Origin: Mycobacterium sp. 1245111.1
GTDB taxonomy: Bacteria > Actinomycetota > Actinomycetes > Mycobacteriales > Mycobacteriaceae
Assembly (NCBI RefSeq): GCF_001673405.1
Contig: NZ_LZLV01000147.1
Location: 1 to 47,873 of the forward strand
Length of the DNA stretch: 47,873 nt
Direction: 5' to 3'
A model generated the notes under the pieces. The model was given only the letters and a program-made list of their open reading frames with translations. It made no database searches and was not told the origin of the DNA. Positions 34,545 through 42,444 of this stretch are shown here, one piece after another. Made by a program: the position numbers and the translations under genes. Position 1 is the stretch's first letter, and every line of letters starts with the position of its first letter.

Positions 34545-35371
34545 GCGTATTGCACTGCGGGCCGCGCAGGACGCAGAGGCCGCAGCGGCTGCAGGGTCGG
34601 TGCCACCCGTTGCGGGCCGTCTTCGACGTTGCGCCAGACGCCCATCGCCGTCACGCGCACCGGGGCCGCCAAACGCTGGTCGAACACCATCCGGTTCATC
34701 GGGCCGCACACCGAGACGGCGGCGACGGCCTCACCCGGACTTCCGATAGGCGCTGCGACGCAACCGAATCCGAGTAGCGACTCCTCGCGCTCGAACGCGA
34801 TGCCGTGCGCCCGCACCTTGGCCAACTCGGCGGCCAGTTGCGAGCTGCTCGCAATCGAGTACTTGGTGTTCCGCGCCTGCAGATCCACGGCCGCCTCCTC
34901 GTTGCGGTAGGCGAGGATCGCTTTGCCCACGGCCGTACAGTGGGCGGGCTGGCGGGCGCCGACGCGGGTCGGCAGTGCGCCGACCATCCGGTCGCCCACC
35001 TTGTCGAGGTAGACGACGTCGGGTCCGTCGAGGACTGCGAGGTGCACGACCAGGCCTGTGGCACGGTGCAATTCGGACAACAGCGGGCCGGCGGCTCGCA
35101 CCAGACGATCCTGATGCACCGCCAGCGAGCCCAACTCCACCAGCCGCATCCCGAGCTCGTAATCGCGACCGCTGCGGCGCAGCCACCGCAGCTGCACCAG
35201 GCGCTCGAGCATCCGGTGCGCCGACGAGCGGGGCAGACCGGTGCGACGCACGATCTGCGCGAGCGTCAGCCGTCCCGGTCCTTCGAATGCATCGAGAACC
35301 AGTGAGATTCGGTCGATGACGGCGGTGGGGGTGGCTGGTTCGACAGAGACGGCTTCTACGGTCCCGGACAT
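34541..35371 (-). CDS. IclR-family transcriptional regulator
   Basis: A 276-residue IclR protein: N-terminal winged helix (about 17-80, with LTLAQIVRRTGLPRSSAHRMLERLV) and a C-terminal effector-binding domain (about 90-255, with THRATGLVVHLAVL-like strands, LPTRVGARQPAHCTAVGKAILA and GCVAAPIG). IclR proteins control aromatic and other catabolic operons and are often released or activated by a pathway intermediate. It heads a minus-strand unit (iclR-esterase-NIPSNAP-Dabb). The near-perfect dyad at 35402-35426 lies 31 bases before its ATG. Confidence 0.9.
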   Translation of the reverse strand: MSGTVEAVSVEPATPTAVIDRISLVLDAFEGPGRLTLAQIVRRTGLPRSSAHRMLERLVQLRWLRRSGRDYELGMRLVELGSLAVHQDRLVRAAGPLLSELHRATGLVVHLAVLDGPDVVYLDKVGDRMVGALPTRVGARQPAHCTAVGKAILAYRNEEAAVDLQARNTKYSIASSSQLAAELAKVRAHGIAFEREESLLGFGCVAAPIGSPGEAVAAVSVCGPMNRMVFDQRLAAPVRVTAMGVWRNVEDGPQRVAPTLQPLRPLRPARPAVQYA

Positions 35372-35401
35372 CGCGTTCTCCCGACTGCTCTATTCCTGAG
35401 T

Positions 35402-35426
35402 GGTATATGACTATTAGTAATACACC
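35402..35426. promoter_or_regulatory. Near-perfect 25-bp dyad upstream of iclR
   Basis: GGTATATGACTA and the inverse of TAGTAATACACC match at 10 of 12 positions around a central T. The element is strikingly AT-rich for this genome and lies in the 139-base gap between iclR and the end of the FAD-oxidoreductase gene, which has the same orientation. It is a likely operator, with IclR itself as the first candidate. Confidence 0.6.
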
Positions 35427-35510
35427 GGGAATGTGGTCGTTGTCACTAGGCGCGCACATTTGCCCTCGGACACAATCGGTGTTCGACGGCGAGAGGTGAA
35501 TCAGCGCAGG

Positions 35511-36977
35511 TCAGGCCCTAGCGGCCGACCAGCCCGCGCGGCGGCCGTAGAAGCTGCCGTCGCCGAGCGAGACACCGCTGGCATAACCCCACGCGGCCAG
35601 CCCGGCGGTCGAACGGCCGGCGGCGAAGAGCCCGGGGATGGGCTCACCGCTGACATGCAGCACCTCAGCCTGCAGCGTCGTAGCGAGTCCGCCCAACGTG
35701 AAGCCGCCGGTGCTCTCCCGGAGATCGATCGCGCCGACCGGGGACCCGATCGGCTTGATCCACTGCGGCTTCTTGTGCAGCAGCGGATCTTCACCGCGGA
35801 CGGCGCCCTCGTTATAGGCGGCAACGGTCGCCTGCAGCGATCCCGGCGGCAGACCGATGTCGCGTTCCAGGTCGGTGACGGTGTCGGCGACCCAGGTCGG
35901 CTGTCGCAACATCATCTTGGGCGACCACGAATTCATCGCGTTGTCCTGGGCGTCGCTGTCGATGATCAGGTAAGCGGTGTTGTCCTGTTGGTAGAGCGTC
36001 AGCTGGCCGACGCGGCCGGGATAGGTGTCCTCGGCGACGTATCGCTGTCCGCGGCCGTTGACCAAGATGCCGCGCACCAGCTGTTGGGGGTCGATGAAGA
36101 TCGCGACCTCGGTGGCGTCCATGTGGGCCAGATCGGCGCCGAGCGCCTGGGCCATCCGGATCGCCTGACCGTCGTGCTGCTCGATCGACGCGGCCGGACG
36201 ACCGGCGATCCGGGGTGCGAATCGGGCCACCATCGCGTCGTTGTAGGCGAAGCTGCCGGTCGCCAACACCACGCCGCGGCGTGCCCGAATCGTCATCTCG
36301 GTGCCGTACCGGCGGGCGCGCACACCGACGACCCTGCCGTCCGATTCGACGATCAGGCACTGCGCCCGCACGTCGTAGAGACCCCGGGCGCCGGCCGCTG
36401 TCGCGGTATCGACCAACGGCTTCATCAGCATGAAGCCGGCGCTGGCTTCGCCTTGCTTCTTGTTCTGCATCTGCGGGACGTGTCCTCGCGGCGCGGGGGT
36501 GGCGATCGTGTTGAACGGGTACGCGTTTTCGCCGCCGCTGTACATCAGGCCTTGATCGCCCATCGGTTCCCAGCCGGGCTCGGCGAAGAACTCGGGTTTG
36601 AACACGACACCGCAGTCGACCAGCCAATCGAAGTGGGCAAGGCTGCCCTCGCAGTAGTCGGCGATGCGGTTCTCGTCGGCGCCGGGTCCCATCGCCGCGT
36701 TCAGGAACGCGGCCATATTTTCGACGGAATCCTCGAAACCGCAGGCTTTTTGGATCGGCGTGCCGCCGCCGAGATAAATGAAGCCCCCGGCCATCGAGGC
36801 GGCTCCACCCCATGAACCGGTTCGCTCGAGGACCAGGACGTCGGCGCCCGCGCGGGCCGCTTCGACCGCTGCGGCGGCGCCGGCGATCCCGTAGCCGGCG
36901 ATCACAACGTCGGCCTCGTCGTCCCAGGAGGTGATCGACGCGCCCGGGACCGGTGTGACGTCCAAGTCTGGCGTCAT
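35511..36977 (-). CDS. FAD-binding dehydrogenase of the KstD/fumarate-reductase family
   Basis: A 488-residue flavoprotein with the FAD motif GYGIAG (28-33), the LERTGSWGGAASMAGG segment and the C-terminal GLFAAGRSTAGLAAWGYASGVSLGDGSFYGRRAG. It belongs to the same superfamily as KstD but is shorter and lacks the Tyr-Pro-Gly-x-Gly active-site segment. It may reduce or desaturate another position (a steroid ring double bond, for example) or act on a different substrate. The ATG overlaps the stop of the HsaC-like gene (ATGA), so it is the third gene of the HsaA-HsaC unit. Confidence 0.78.
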   Translation of the reverse strand: MTPDLDVTPVPGASITSWDDEADVVIAGYGIAGAAAAVEAARAGADVLVLERTGSWGGAASMAGGFIYLGGGTPIQKACGFEDSVENMAAFLNAAMGPGADENRIADYCEGSLAHFDWLVDCGVVFKPEFFAEPGWEPMGDQGLMYSGGENAYPFNTIATPAPRGHVPQMQNKKQGEASAGFMLMKPLVDTATAAGARGLYDVRAQCLIVESDGRVVGVRARRYGTEMTIRARRGVVLATGSFAYNDAMVARFAPRIAGRPAASIEQHDGQAIRMAQALGADLAHMDATEVAIFIDPQQLVRGILVNGRGQRYVAEDTYPGRVGQLTLYQQDNTAYLIIDSDAQDNAMNSWSPKMMLRQPTWVADTVTDLERDIGLPPGSLQATVAAYNEGAVRGEDPLLHKKPQWIKPIGSPVGAIDLRESTGGFTLGGLATTLQAEVLHVSGEPIPGLFAAGRSTAGLAAWGYASGVSLGDGSFYGRRAGWSAARA

Positions 36978-37888
36978 AGCCTCATGGCCGCGGGCATCTC
37001 GCCGACCCATTGGTGGCCCCAATAGCTGTCGGCGGTGATTTCCTCAGCGGTGTAATAGTTTTCATCCACCCGCATGCCATCGGTGCCGAATTCGATGTCC
37101 CAGTCACCGGGTGCGCGGACATAGAAGGACACCATCTTGTCGTTGGTGTGACGCCCGAGCGTGGAGGACAACTGGAAGCCCTCGGCGTTGACACGGTCCA
37201 ATGCCTGACCCACCGCGTCGAGCGTGTCGACTTCGACCATGATGTGCACCAGGCGTGGGTCACGCTGGTGCGCGGCCGGCACAATCGCCAGGCTGTGGTG
37301 GCGTTCGTTGATCCCCAGGAAGCGAACCCGCACTGGGCCAAACTCTTTCGGCAATGGCACCCGGAACGCCCCTCGGGAACGAAATCCCAATACCTCGGTG
37401 TAGAAATCGAACAGCCCGTTGGGATCGGTCGCGGGCACCACGACGTGGCCCAGTCCCTGATCGCCGGTGACAAACTTCGCGCCGAACGGCGTTATCACCG
37501 GGCTGTGGTCGAGCACCGCGCCATGGAACACCTCCAATGTGGTGCCGGCAGGATCCTCGAAGGCGATCACTTCCTCCACACGACGGGCCCCGGCGTCGTC
37601 GGTGGACAGCTGCTTGAACGCAATTCCGGCGCCGTCGAGTGCGGCTTTGACCCGCTGCAGTGCCGGATGGTCACGCACTTCCCAGCCCACGGTGAGCACC
37701 CGGTCGGTCTCACCGGGCACCACGATCAGCCGGGCGGCACGCTCGTCCATCCGCAGGTACAGGGCCGAAGCGTCCGGCCCCTTGCCCTCGGCGAAACCCA
37801 AGACGCCGAACGCAAAATGCCGCCAGCGCTCGACATCATTAGTTGAAATCGTAATGTAGCCAAGGCTTTTCAAGTCACTCATCGGCAT
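36974..37888 (-). CDS. HsaC-like extradiol ring-cleavage dioxygenase
   Basis: A 304-residue type I extradiol dioxygenase (two vicinal-oxygen-chelate domains), like M. tuberculosis HsaC (300 residues). The iron ligands are His148 (GLGHVVV), His215 (LVHIMVEV) and Glu266 (WDIEFG). The second-sphere segments HHSLAIVP and LGRHTNDKMVSFY are also present. HsaC cleaves the catechol 3,4-DHSA in steroid degradation; this paralogue should cleave a catechol made by the HsaA-like enzyme upstream. An AGGA five bases before ATG 37886-37888 supports the start. It begins 16 bases after the HsaA-like stop. Confidence 0.9.
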   Translation of the reverse strand: MPMSDLKSLGYITISTNDVERWRHFAFGVLGFAEGKGPDASALYLRMDERAARLIVVPGETDRVLTVGWEVRDHPALQRVKAALDGAGIAFKQLSTDDAGARRVEEVIAFEDPAGTTLEVFHGAVLDHSPVITPFGAKFVTGDQGLGHVVVPATDPNGLFDFYTEVLGFRSRGAFRVPLPKEFGPVRVRFLGINERHHSLAIVPAAHQRDPRLVHIMVEVDTLDAVGQALDRVNAEGFQLSSTLGRHTNDKMVSFYVRAPGDWDIEFGTDGMRVDENYYTAEEITADSYWGHQWVGEMPAAMRL

Positions 37889-37904
37889 GCTTTCCTAAAG
37901 CTCT

Positions 37905-39089
37905 CTAGATCAGGGCCCGTAGTGGACCATCCGGCGGCTCGACGCCCAACGAACTCAGCGCCGCCGCGTGATAGGTGGTTCCGGGGACATGGATGGCATG
38001 CATCTGCCCGACATGGACGTCGCGCCAGTACCGCTGTAGAGGCTTGTCCATCCGCGCCGCGTTGCCGCCCGAGCGGGCGAAGATCTCGTCGACCGCCGAC
38101 ACCGCGCGCCAGACCGCGCGCACCTGTGTGCGCCGACCGGCCGCCCGATCGGCGAACGACACCTCCTTGCCGGCCGCGACCATGTCGTAGATGCGGTCGG
38201 CGTTGGCCAGCAGCTCCTGGCGGGCGGCGTTGATGTCGGCGGCCGCCTCGCCGATCGCGTGCATGACGTAGGGGTCGTCCTTGATCGCGGTCCCGGTGGC
38301 GCCGACGCGCGCTCGTTGGTAGTCCAGGTGCGCGGCGAGTGCGCCTTCGGCGATGCCGATGGTGGCCGCGGATATGCCCAGCGGGAACATCGTCGACCAC
38401 GGCATCAGGTACAGCGGCTCGGTCATGCCGGCCTCGCGCTGGGCGGTGCCATCCATGACCTTTGTCGCGTCCATCGTCCGGTAGCTCGGGACGAACGCAT
38501 CCTTGACGATGACGTCCTTGGAGCCGGTTCCCCGCAGCCCCACCACATTCCACGAGTCCTCGACGATCTCGTAATCCTTGCGTGGCAGGATCATGTGCAG
38601 CATCTGGGGCGGCATCAATGGGATGCCTTTGTCGTCGCCGAGCATCGCGCCCAGGATGATCCAGTCGCAATGGTCGGTGCCCGAGCTGAACTGCCATCGG
38701 CCGTTGAAGATGTAGCCACCGTCAACAGGTTTCGCCACACCTTGCGGCGCATACGGAGAGGCCATCCAGGTGTCGACGTCGTCGGCCCAAATTTCGGCCG
38801 CGACCTTCGGGTCGGCGTAGGCCAATTGGTACGGGTGTACGCCTACTACGCCAACGATCCAGCCGGCGGCCGGATCCAGCGCCGCAGTCGCCATCGTCGT
38901 CTCGGCGAACTCGCGGGGGTGTACCTCGAAGCCTTGGTATTGCTTGGTCTGCAGCAGCCGGATCAGTCCGGCGCCCTTCATCAGCTTGACGCTGTCGTCC
39001 GTGAGCCGGCCGATGTTCTCGGCTTCCGCGGCCTGGTCACGCAATTGATCGGCCATGGCCATCACCCGGTCGATTACCCGCTCGGTCAT
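37905..39089 (-). CDS. HsaA-like flavin-dependent phenol hydroxylase (acyl-CoA-dehydrogenase fold)
   Basis: A 394-residue group D flavin monooxygenase, the same length as M. tuberculosis HsaA (394). Family landmarks are GWIVGVVGVHPYQLA, SGTDHCDWIILGA, VVGLRGTGSKDVIVKDAFVP and PWSTMFPLGIS. HsaA hydroxylates the phenol 3-HSA to a catechol using reduced flavin from HsaB; no HsaB-type reductase is found here, so reduced flavin must come from elsewhere. The ATG at 39087-39089 has AAGGA about ten bases upstream. It is the first gene of the minus-strand HsaA-HsaC-FAD oxidoreductase unit and is divergent from the second BVMO gene. Confidence 0.9.
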   Translation of the reverse strand: MTERVIDRVMAMADQLRDQAAEAENIGRLTDDSVKLMKGAGLIRLLQTKQYQGFEVHPREFAETTMATAALDPAAGWIVGVVGVHPYQLAYADPKVAAEIWADDVDTWMASPYAPQGVAKPVDGGYIFNGRWQFSSGTDHCDWIILGAMLGDDKGIPLMPPQMLHMILPRKDYEIVEDSWNVVGLRGTGSKDVIVKDAFVPSYRTMDATKVMDGTAQREAGMTEPLYLMPWSTMFPLGISAATIGIAEGALAAHLDYQRARVGATGTAIKDDPYVMHAIGEAAADINAARQELLANADRIYDMVAAGKEVSFADRAAGRRTQVRAVWRAVSAVDEIFARSGGNAARMDKPLQRYWRDVHVGQMHAIHVPGTTYHAAALSSLGVEPPDGPLRALI

Positions 39090-39233
39090 GTTGTTGGTCC
39101 TTAAGTTTGGGAGCTAAGTAATGGTCTACCGCAGCCGTGCCCAATTCGAGGGCGATCCCGGTGAGCGGACAAAAACGCTCCGGTGAGGGTCCATTGACTG
39201 GGATAGCTCGCCGGGGTCGTGGGAGTAGCGCGT

Positions 39234-39246
39234 AACTTGCGAAGTT
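39234..39246. promoter_or_regulatory. Inverted repeat abutting the BVMO start codon
   Basis: AACTT-GCG-AAGTT is a perfect dyad that ends at the base before the GTG start of the BVMO gene at 39247, in the 157-base gap shared with the divergent HsaA-like gene. No Shine-Dalgarno sequence is visible, so the transcript may be leaderless and the dyad may cover the promoter or initiation site. The cognate regulator is unknown. Confidence 0.45.
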
Positions 39247-40866
39247 GTGACCGACAGTCTTGACCCGACGACAGCCACCGTCGACGCCGTGGTCGTCGGA
39301 GCTGGTTTCTCGGGCTTGTACGCGCTGCACAAACTGCGTTCCAAGGGGCTTACGGTCCGGGTGTTTGAAGCGGCGCCCGACGTTGGCGGTACCTGGTACC
39401 ACAACCGATATCCCGGCGCGCGGTGCGACGTGGAAAGTGTCGACTACTGCTACTCGTTCTCCGAAGAACTCCAGCAGGAGTGGACATGGAGCGAGAAATA
39501 CGCGACGCAGGCCGAGATACTGCGGTACATCAACCACGTCGCCGACCGGTTCGACCTGCGTCGTGATATCCGGCTGAGCACCCGAGTGACCTCCGCCGTC
39601 CTCGACGAGCAGACGCTCCGCTGGACCGTCACGACCGACAGCGGCGACGTCGTCACCGCCCGGTTCTGCCTGATGGCCACCGGTGCGCTATCGGCCGCGA
39701 TGACACCGGACTTCGACGGCTTGAGCACCTTTGGCGGCGACGTCTACCACACCGCTCACTGGCCACACGAGGCTGTCGACTTCACCGGTAAGCGTGTCGC
39801 GGTGATCGGGACCGGATCATCCGGCATCCAGACGGTGCCCGTGATCGCAGAGCAGGCCGACCAGCTCTTCGTCTTTCAACGCACTCCCAACTACAGCGTC
39901 CCGGCTCGCAACCAGCCACTAACTCCCGCGCAAGTCGACGAGATCAAAGCGTGCTACGACGAGCGCCGGCGGCTGTCCTGGCGCAGCGGTGGGGGTTCGC
40001 CGTATCTCGGCACCAACAGAATGGCGATGGAGGTTTCACCCGAGGAGCGGCGTGCCGCGTTCGAAAAGCGTTGGCAGCTAGGTGGTGTGCTGTTCAGCAA
40101 GACTTTCCCGGACCAGATGATCGACCCCGAGGCCAACGAAGAGGCCCGGAGGTTTTACGAGGAGAAGGTCCGGGCGGTCATTAATGACCCGCAGGTGGCA
40201 GATCTTCTGATTCCATCCGATCACCCAATTGGAACTAAGCGAATCTGCACCGACAGCAACTACTTTGAGACGTTCAACGAGCCACACGTGAGCCTGATCA
40301 GTGTGCGCGAGACGCCGATCACGTCGATCGATGCCACCGGCATCAACACCAGTGAAGCCCATTACGCCGTGGATGCGATCATCTTCGCCACGGGCTTCGA
40401 TGCGATGACGGGAGCGCTGGCAAAGATCGACATTGTCGGCCGAAATGGCGAGGTGCTGCGCGACAATTGGCGAGATGGACCGCGAACGTACCTGGGACTG
40501 GGTGTTGACGGGTTTCCCAACCTGTTCATCGTGTCGGGTCCCGGTGCACCGGCGGTGCTGGCCAACATGGTTCTGCATGCCGAGGCACACGTGAACTGGA
40601 TTGCCGATTGCATCAGCTACCTCGACGCCCGCGGCTATATCGGCATCGAAGCCAGCACTGACGCGGTGGACGAATGGGTTTCCGAATGCGCCCGCCGCGC
40701 TGACTCGACGCTCTTCACCAAAGCCAACTCCTGGTACATGGGTGCCAACGTCCCCGGCAAGCCGCGTGTCTTCATGTTGTTCGTTGGCGGCTTCGCCGTC
40801 TATAACGAAATCTGCGCCGGGGTGGCCGACGCCGGATACAAGGGATTCCGTTGCTATGCAGAGTGA
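39247..40866 (+). CDS. Baeyer-Villiger monooxygenase (cyclohexanone/steroid monooxygenase type)
   Basis: A 539-residue BVMO without the N-terminal extension of the other one. The FAD motif GAGFSG is at 18-23, the BVMO fingerprint FxGxxxHxxxWP at 162-173, and the NADPH motif GTGSSG at 188-193. Length and layout match cyclohexanone, steroid and cyclopentadecanone monooxygenases (about 540-600 residues). It would insert oxygen next to a ketone, for example at an acetyl side chain or ring ketone of a steroid. The GTG at 39247 gives the natural N terminus. It overlaps the following SDR by 11 bases and leads a unit of BVMO-SDR-SDR-HsaD-like hydrolase. Confidence 0.9.
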   Translation: MTDSLDPTTATVDAVVVGAGFSGLYALHKLRSKGLTVRVFEAAPDVGGTWYHNRYPGARCDVESVDYCYSFSEELQQEWTWSEKYATQAEILRYINHVADRFDLRRDIRLSTRVTSAVLDEQTLRWTVTTDSGDVVTARFCLMATGALSAAMTPDFDGLSTFGGDVYHTAHWPHEAVDFTGKRVAVIGTGSSGIQTVPVIAEQADQLFVFQRTPNYSVPARNQPLTPAQVDEIKACYDERRRLSWRSGGGSPYLGTNRMAMEVSPEERRAAFEKRWQLGGVLFSKTFPDQMIDPEANEEARRFYEEKVRAVINDPQVADLLIPSDHPIGTKRICTDSNYFETFNEPHVSLISVRETPITSIDATGINTSEAHYAVDAIIFATGFDAMTGALAKIDIVGRNGEVLRDNWRDGPRTYLGLGVDGFPNLFIVSGPGAPAVLANMVLHAEAHVNWIADCISYLDARGYIGIEASTDAVDEWVSECARRADSTLFTKANSWYMGANVPGKPRVFMLFVGGFAVYNEICAGVADAGYKGFRCYAE

Positions 40867-41632
40867 TTCCGGCCAGCTCGCGGACAAGGTGGTGCTGATC
40901 AGCGGCGGGGCAGGTGGCCTCGGTGCGGCGTTTGCGCGTCACATCCTGGCCCGCGGGGGCAGCGTCGTGCTCGCTGATCTGCTCGACGACGAGGGCGGCA
41001 CGCTGGTCGGTGAACTCGGCGCTCAGGCGCGCTACACCCACCTCGACGTCACCGACCCGGACCAGTGGGCGGCGGCCGTGCAGCTCACGGTCGAGGAGTT
41101 CGGCTCGCTCACCGGTTTGGTGAACAACGCCGGCATCTCGACCGGACAGTTTCTCGAGCACGAGCCACTTGCACATTTCCGAAAGGTCTTGGACATCAAC
41201 CTGGTTGGTGTGTTCAACGGGATACAGGCGGTGATCAAGCCGATGCGTGCAGTGGGCGGTGGGTCGATCGTCAACATCTCGTCGGCCGCCGGCCTGTTCG
41301 GCCTGGCGTTCACCGCGGGTTACGGGGCCTCGAAGTGGGGTGTGCGCGGTCTGTCGAAGATCGCCGCCGTCGAGCTGGGCCCCGAGCGGATCCGGGTGAA
41401 CTCGGTACATCCCGGCATGACCGCCACCCCGATGACCGCCCATGTCGGTGTCCAGGTCGGTGAGGGCAACTACCCCGACGTCCCGATGGGCCGCATCGCG
41501 GTGCCGGAGGAGATCGCCGGGGCGGTCGGCTATCTGCTATCCGATGACGCTGCCTACGTGAACGGCGCGGAGATTGCCGTCGACGGGGGATGGACCGCCG
41601 GGCCGACGTTGAAATATGCAATGGGCCAGTGA
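40856..41632 (+). CDS. Short-chain dehydrogenase/reductase
   Basis: A 258-residue SDR with SGGAGGLG (16-23), an acidic strand-two end (LADL, favouring NAD), NNAG, the catalytic Ser in NISSAAG and YGASK. The C-terminal NGAEIAVDGGWTAGP is typical of the 3-alpha/20-beta-hydroxysteroid dehydrogenase group. The ATG at 40856 overlaps the BVMO end by 11 bases, so the two are translationally coupled, and it probably oxidises or reduces the ketone handled by the BVMO. Confidence 0.87.
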   Translation: MQSDSGQLADKVVLISGGAGGLGAAFARHILARGGSVVLADLLDDEGGTLVGELGAQARYTHLDVTDPDQWAAAVQLTVEEFGSLTGLVNNAGISTGQFLEHEPLAHFRKVLDINLVGVFNGIQAVIKPMRAVGGGSIVNISSAAGLFGLAFTAGYGASKWGVRGLSKIAAVELGPERIRVNSVHPGMTATPMTAHVGVQVGEGNYPDVPMGRIAVPEEIAGAVGYLLSDDAAYVNGAEIAVDGGWTAGPTLKYAMGQ

Positions 41633-41652
41633 CATTAGACAGGAGTGCGCAG

Positions 41653-42444
41653 ATGAATCGACTAGCAGACAACCGGATTCTGGTGACCGGGGCGGCCTCG
41701 GGCATCGGGCAGGCGACCGCGCTGCGCCTGCTCAGCGAAGGGGCCAAGGTGGTTGCCGCCGACGTCGCCGCGGATGGACTGGAGAAGACCCGCGCGAAGG
41801 CCGCAGAAGCCGGCGATGGTGATCGTCTGACCACGCTGGAGATGAACATCGGCGACGAGCGCTCGGTCGTCGATGGGGTGAAATCGGCGGTCGACTCCCT
41901 ACACGGTTTGGATTCCGTGGTCAACGCCGCCGGAATTCTGCGGGCGGTTCATACCGAGCAGATGGCCTTGGAGCTGTGGAATCAGATCATTGCGGTCAAC
42001 CTGACGGGAACGTTCCTGGTGGTCCGCGAGGCGCTGCCGAGCCTGCTGGAGAACCCGCGCAGCGCGATCGTCAACTTCAGTTCCACCTCTGCGGCATTCG
42101 CGCACCCGTACATGGCCGCGTACGCGGCGAGCAAGGGCGGGGTTCAATCCTTCACGCACGCTTTGGCACTGGAGTACGCCAGCCAGGGTCTTCGAGCAGT
42201 CTGTGTGGCGCCGGGCAGCATCAAGTCCGGAATCACCGATGCCACAGGCGGATACATTCCGCAGGACGCGGATTGGGGTCTGTTCACCAGGCTGATGCCG
42301 ATCCTGCCCACGACCGAGGAATCCAGTGGGGCCGGGATGGCCAGTCCGGACGCGGTTGCCGGCGTCATCGCGATGCTGGTGTCCGACGACGGCGCGTTCA
42401 TCACCGGAACCGAAATCCGGATCGACGGCGGTACGCACGCGTGA
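41653..42444 (+). CDS. Short-chain dehydrogenase/reductase
   Basis: A 263-residue SDR with TGAASGIG (12-19), AADV at strand two, VNAAG in place of NNAG, the catalytic Ser in NFSSTSA and YAASK. The C-terminal ITGTEIRIDGG is the usual family end. AGGAG seven bases before the ATG gives a firm start. It differs clearly from the SDR just upstream, so the pathway seems to need two separate alcohol/ketone steps here. The stop overlaps the GTG of the HsaD-like gene (GTGA). Confidence 0.87.
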   Translation: MNRLADNRILVTGAASGIGQATALRLLSEGAKVVAADVAADGLEKTRAKAAEAGDGDRLTTLEMNIGDERSVVDGVKSAVDSLHGLDSVVNAAGILRAVHTEQMALELWNQIIAVNLTGTFLVVREALPSLLENPRSAIVNFSSTSAAFAHPYMAAYAASKGGVQSFTHALALEYASQGLRAVCVAPGSIKSGITDATGGYIPQDADWGLFTRLMPILPTTEESSGAGMASPDAVAGVIAMLVSDDGAFITGTEIRIDGGTHA

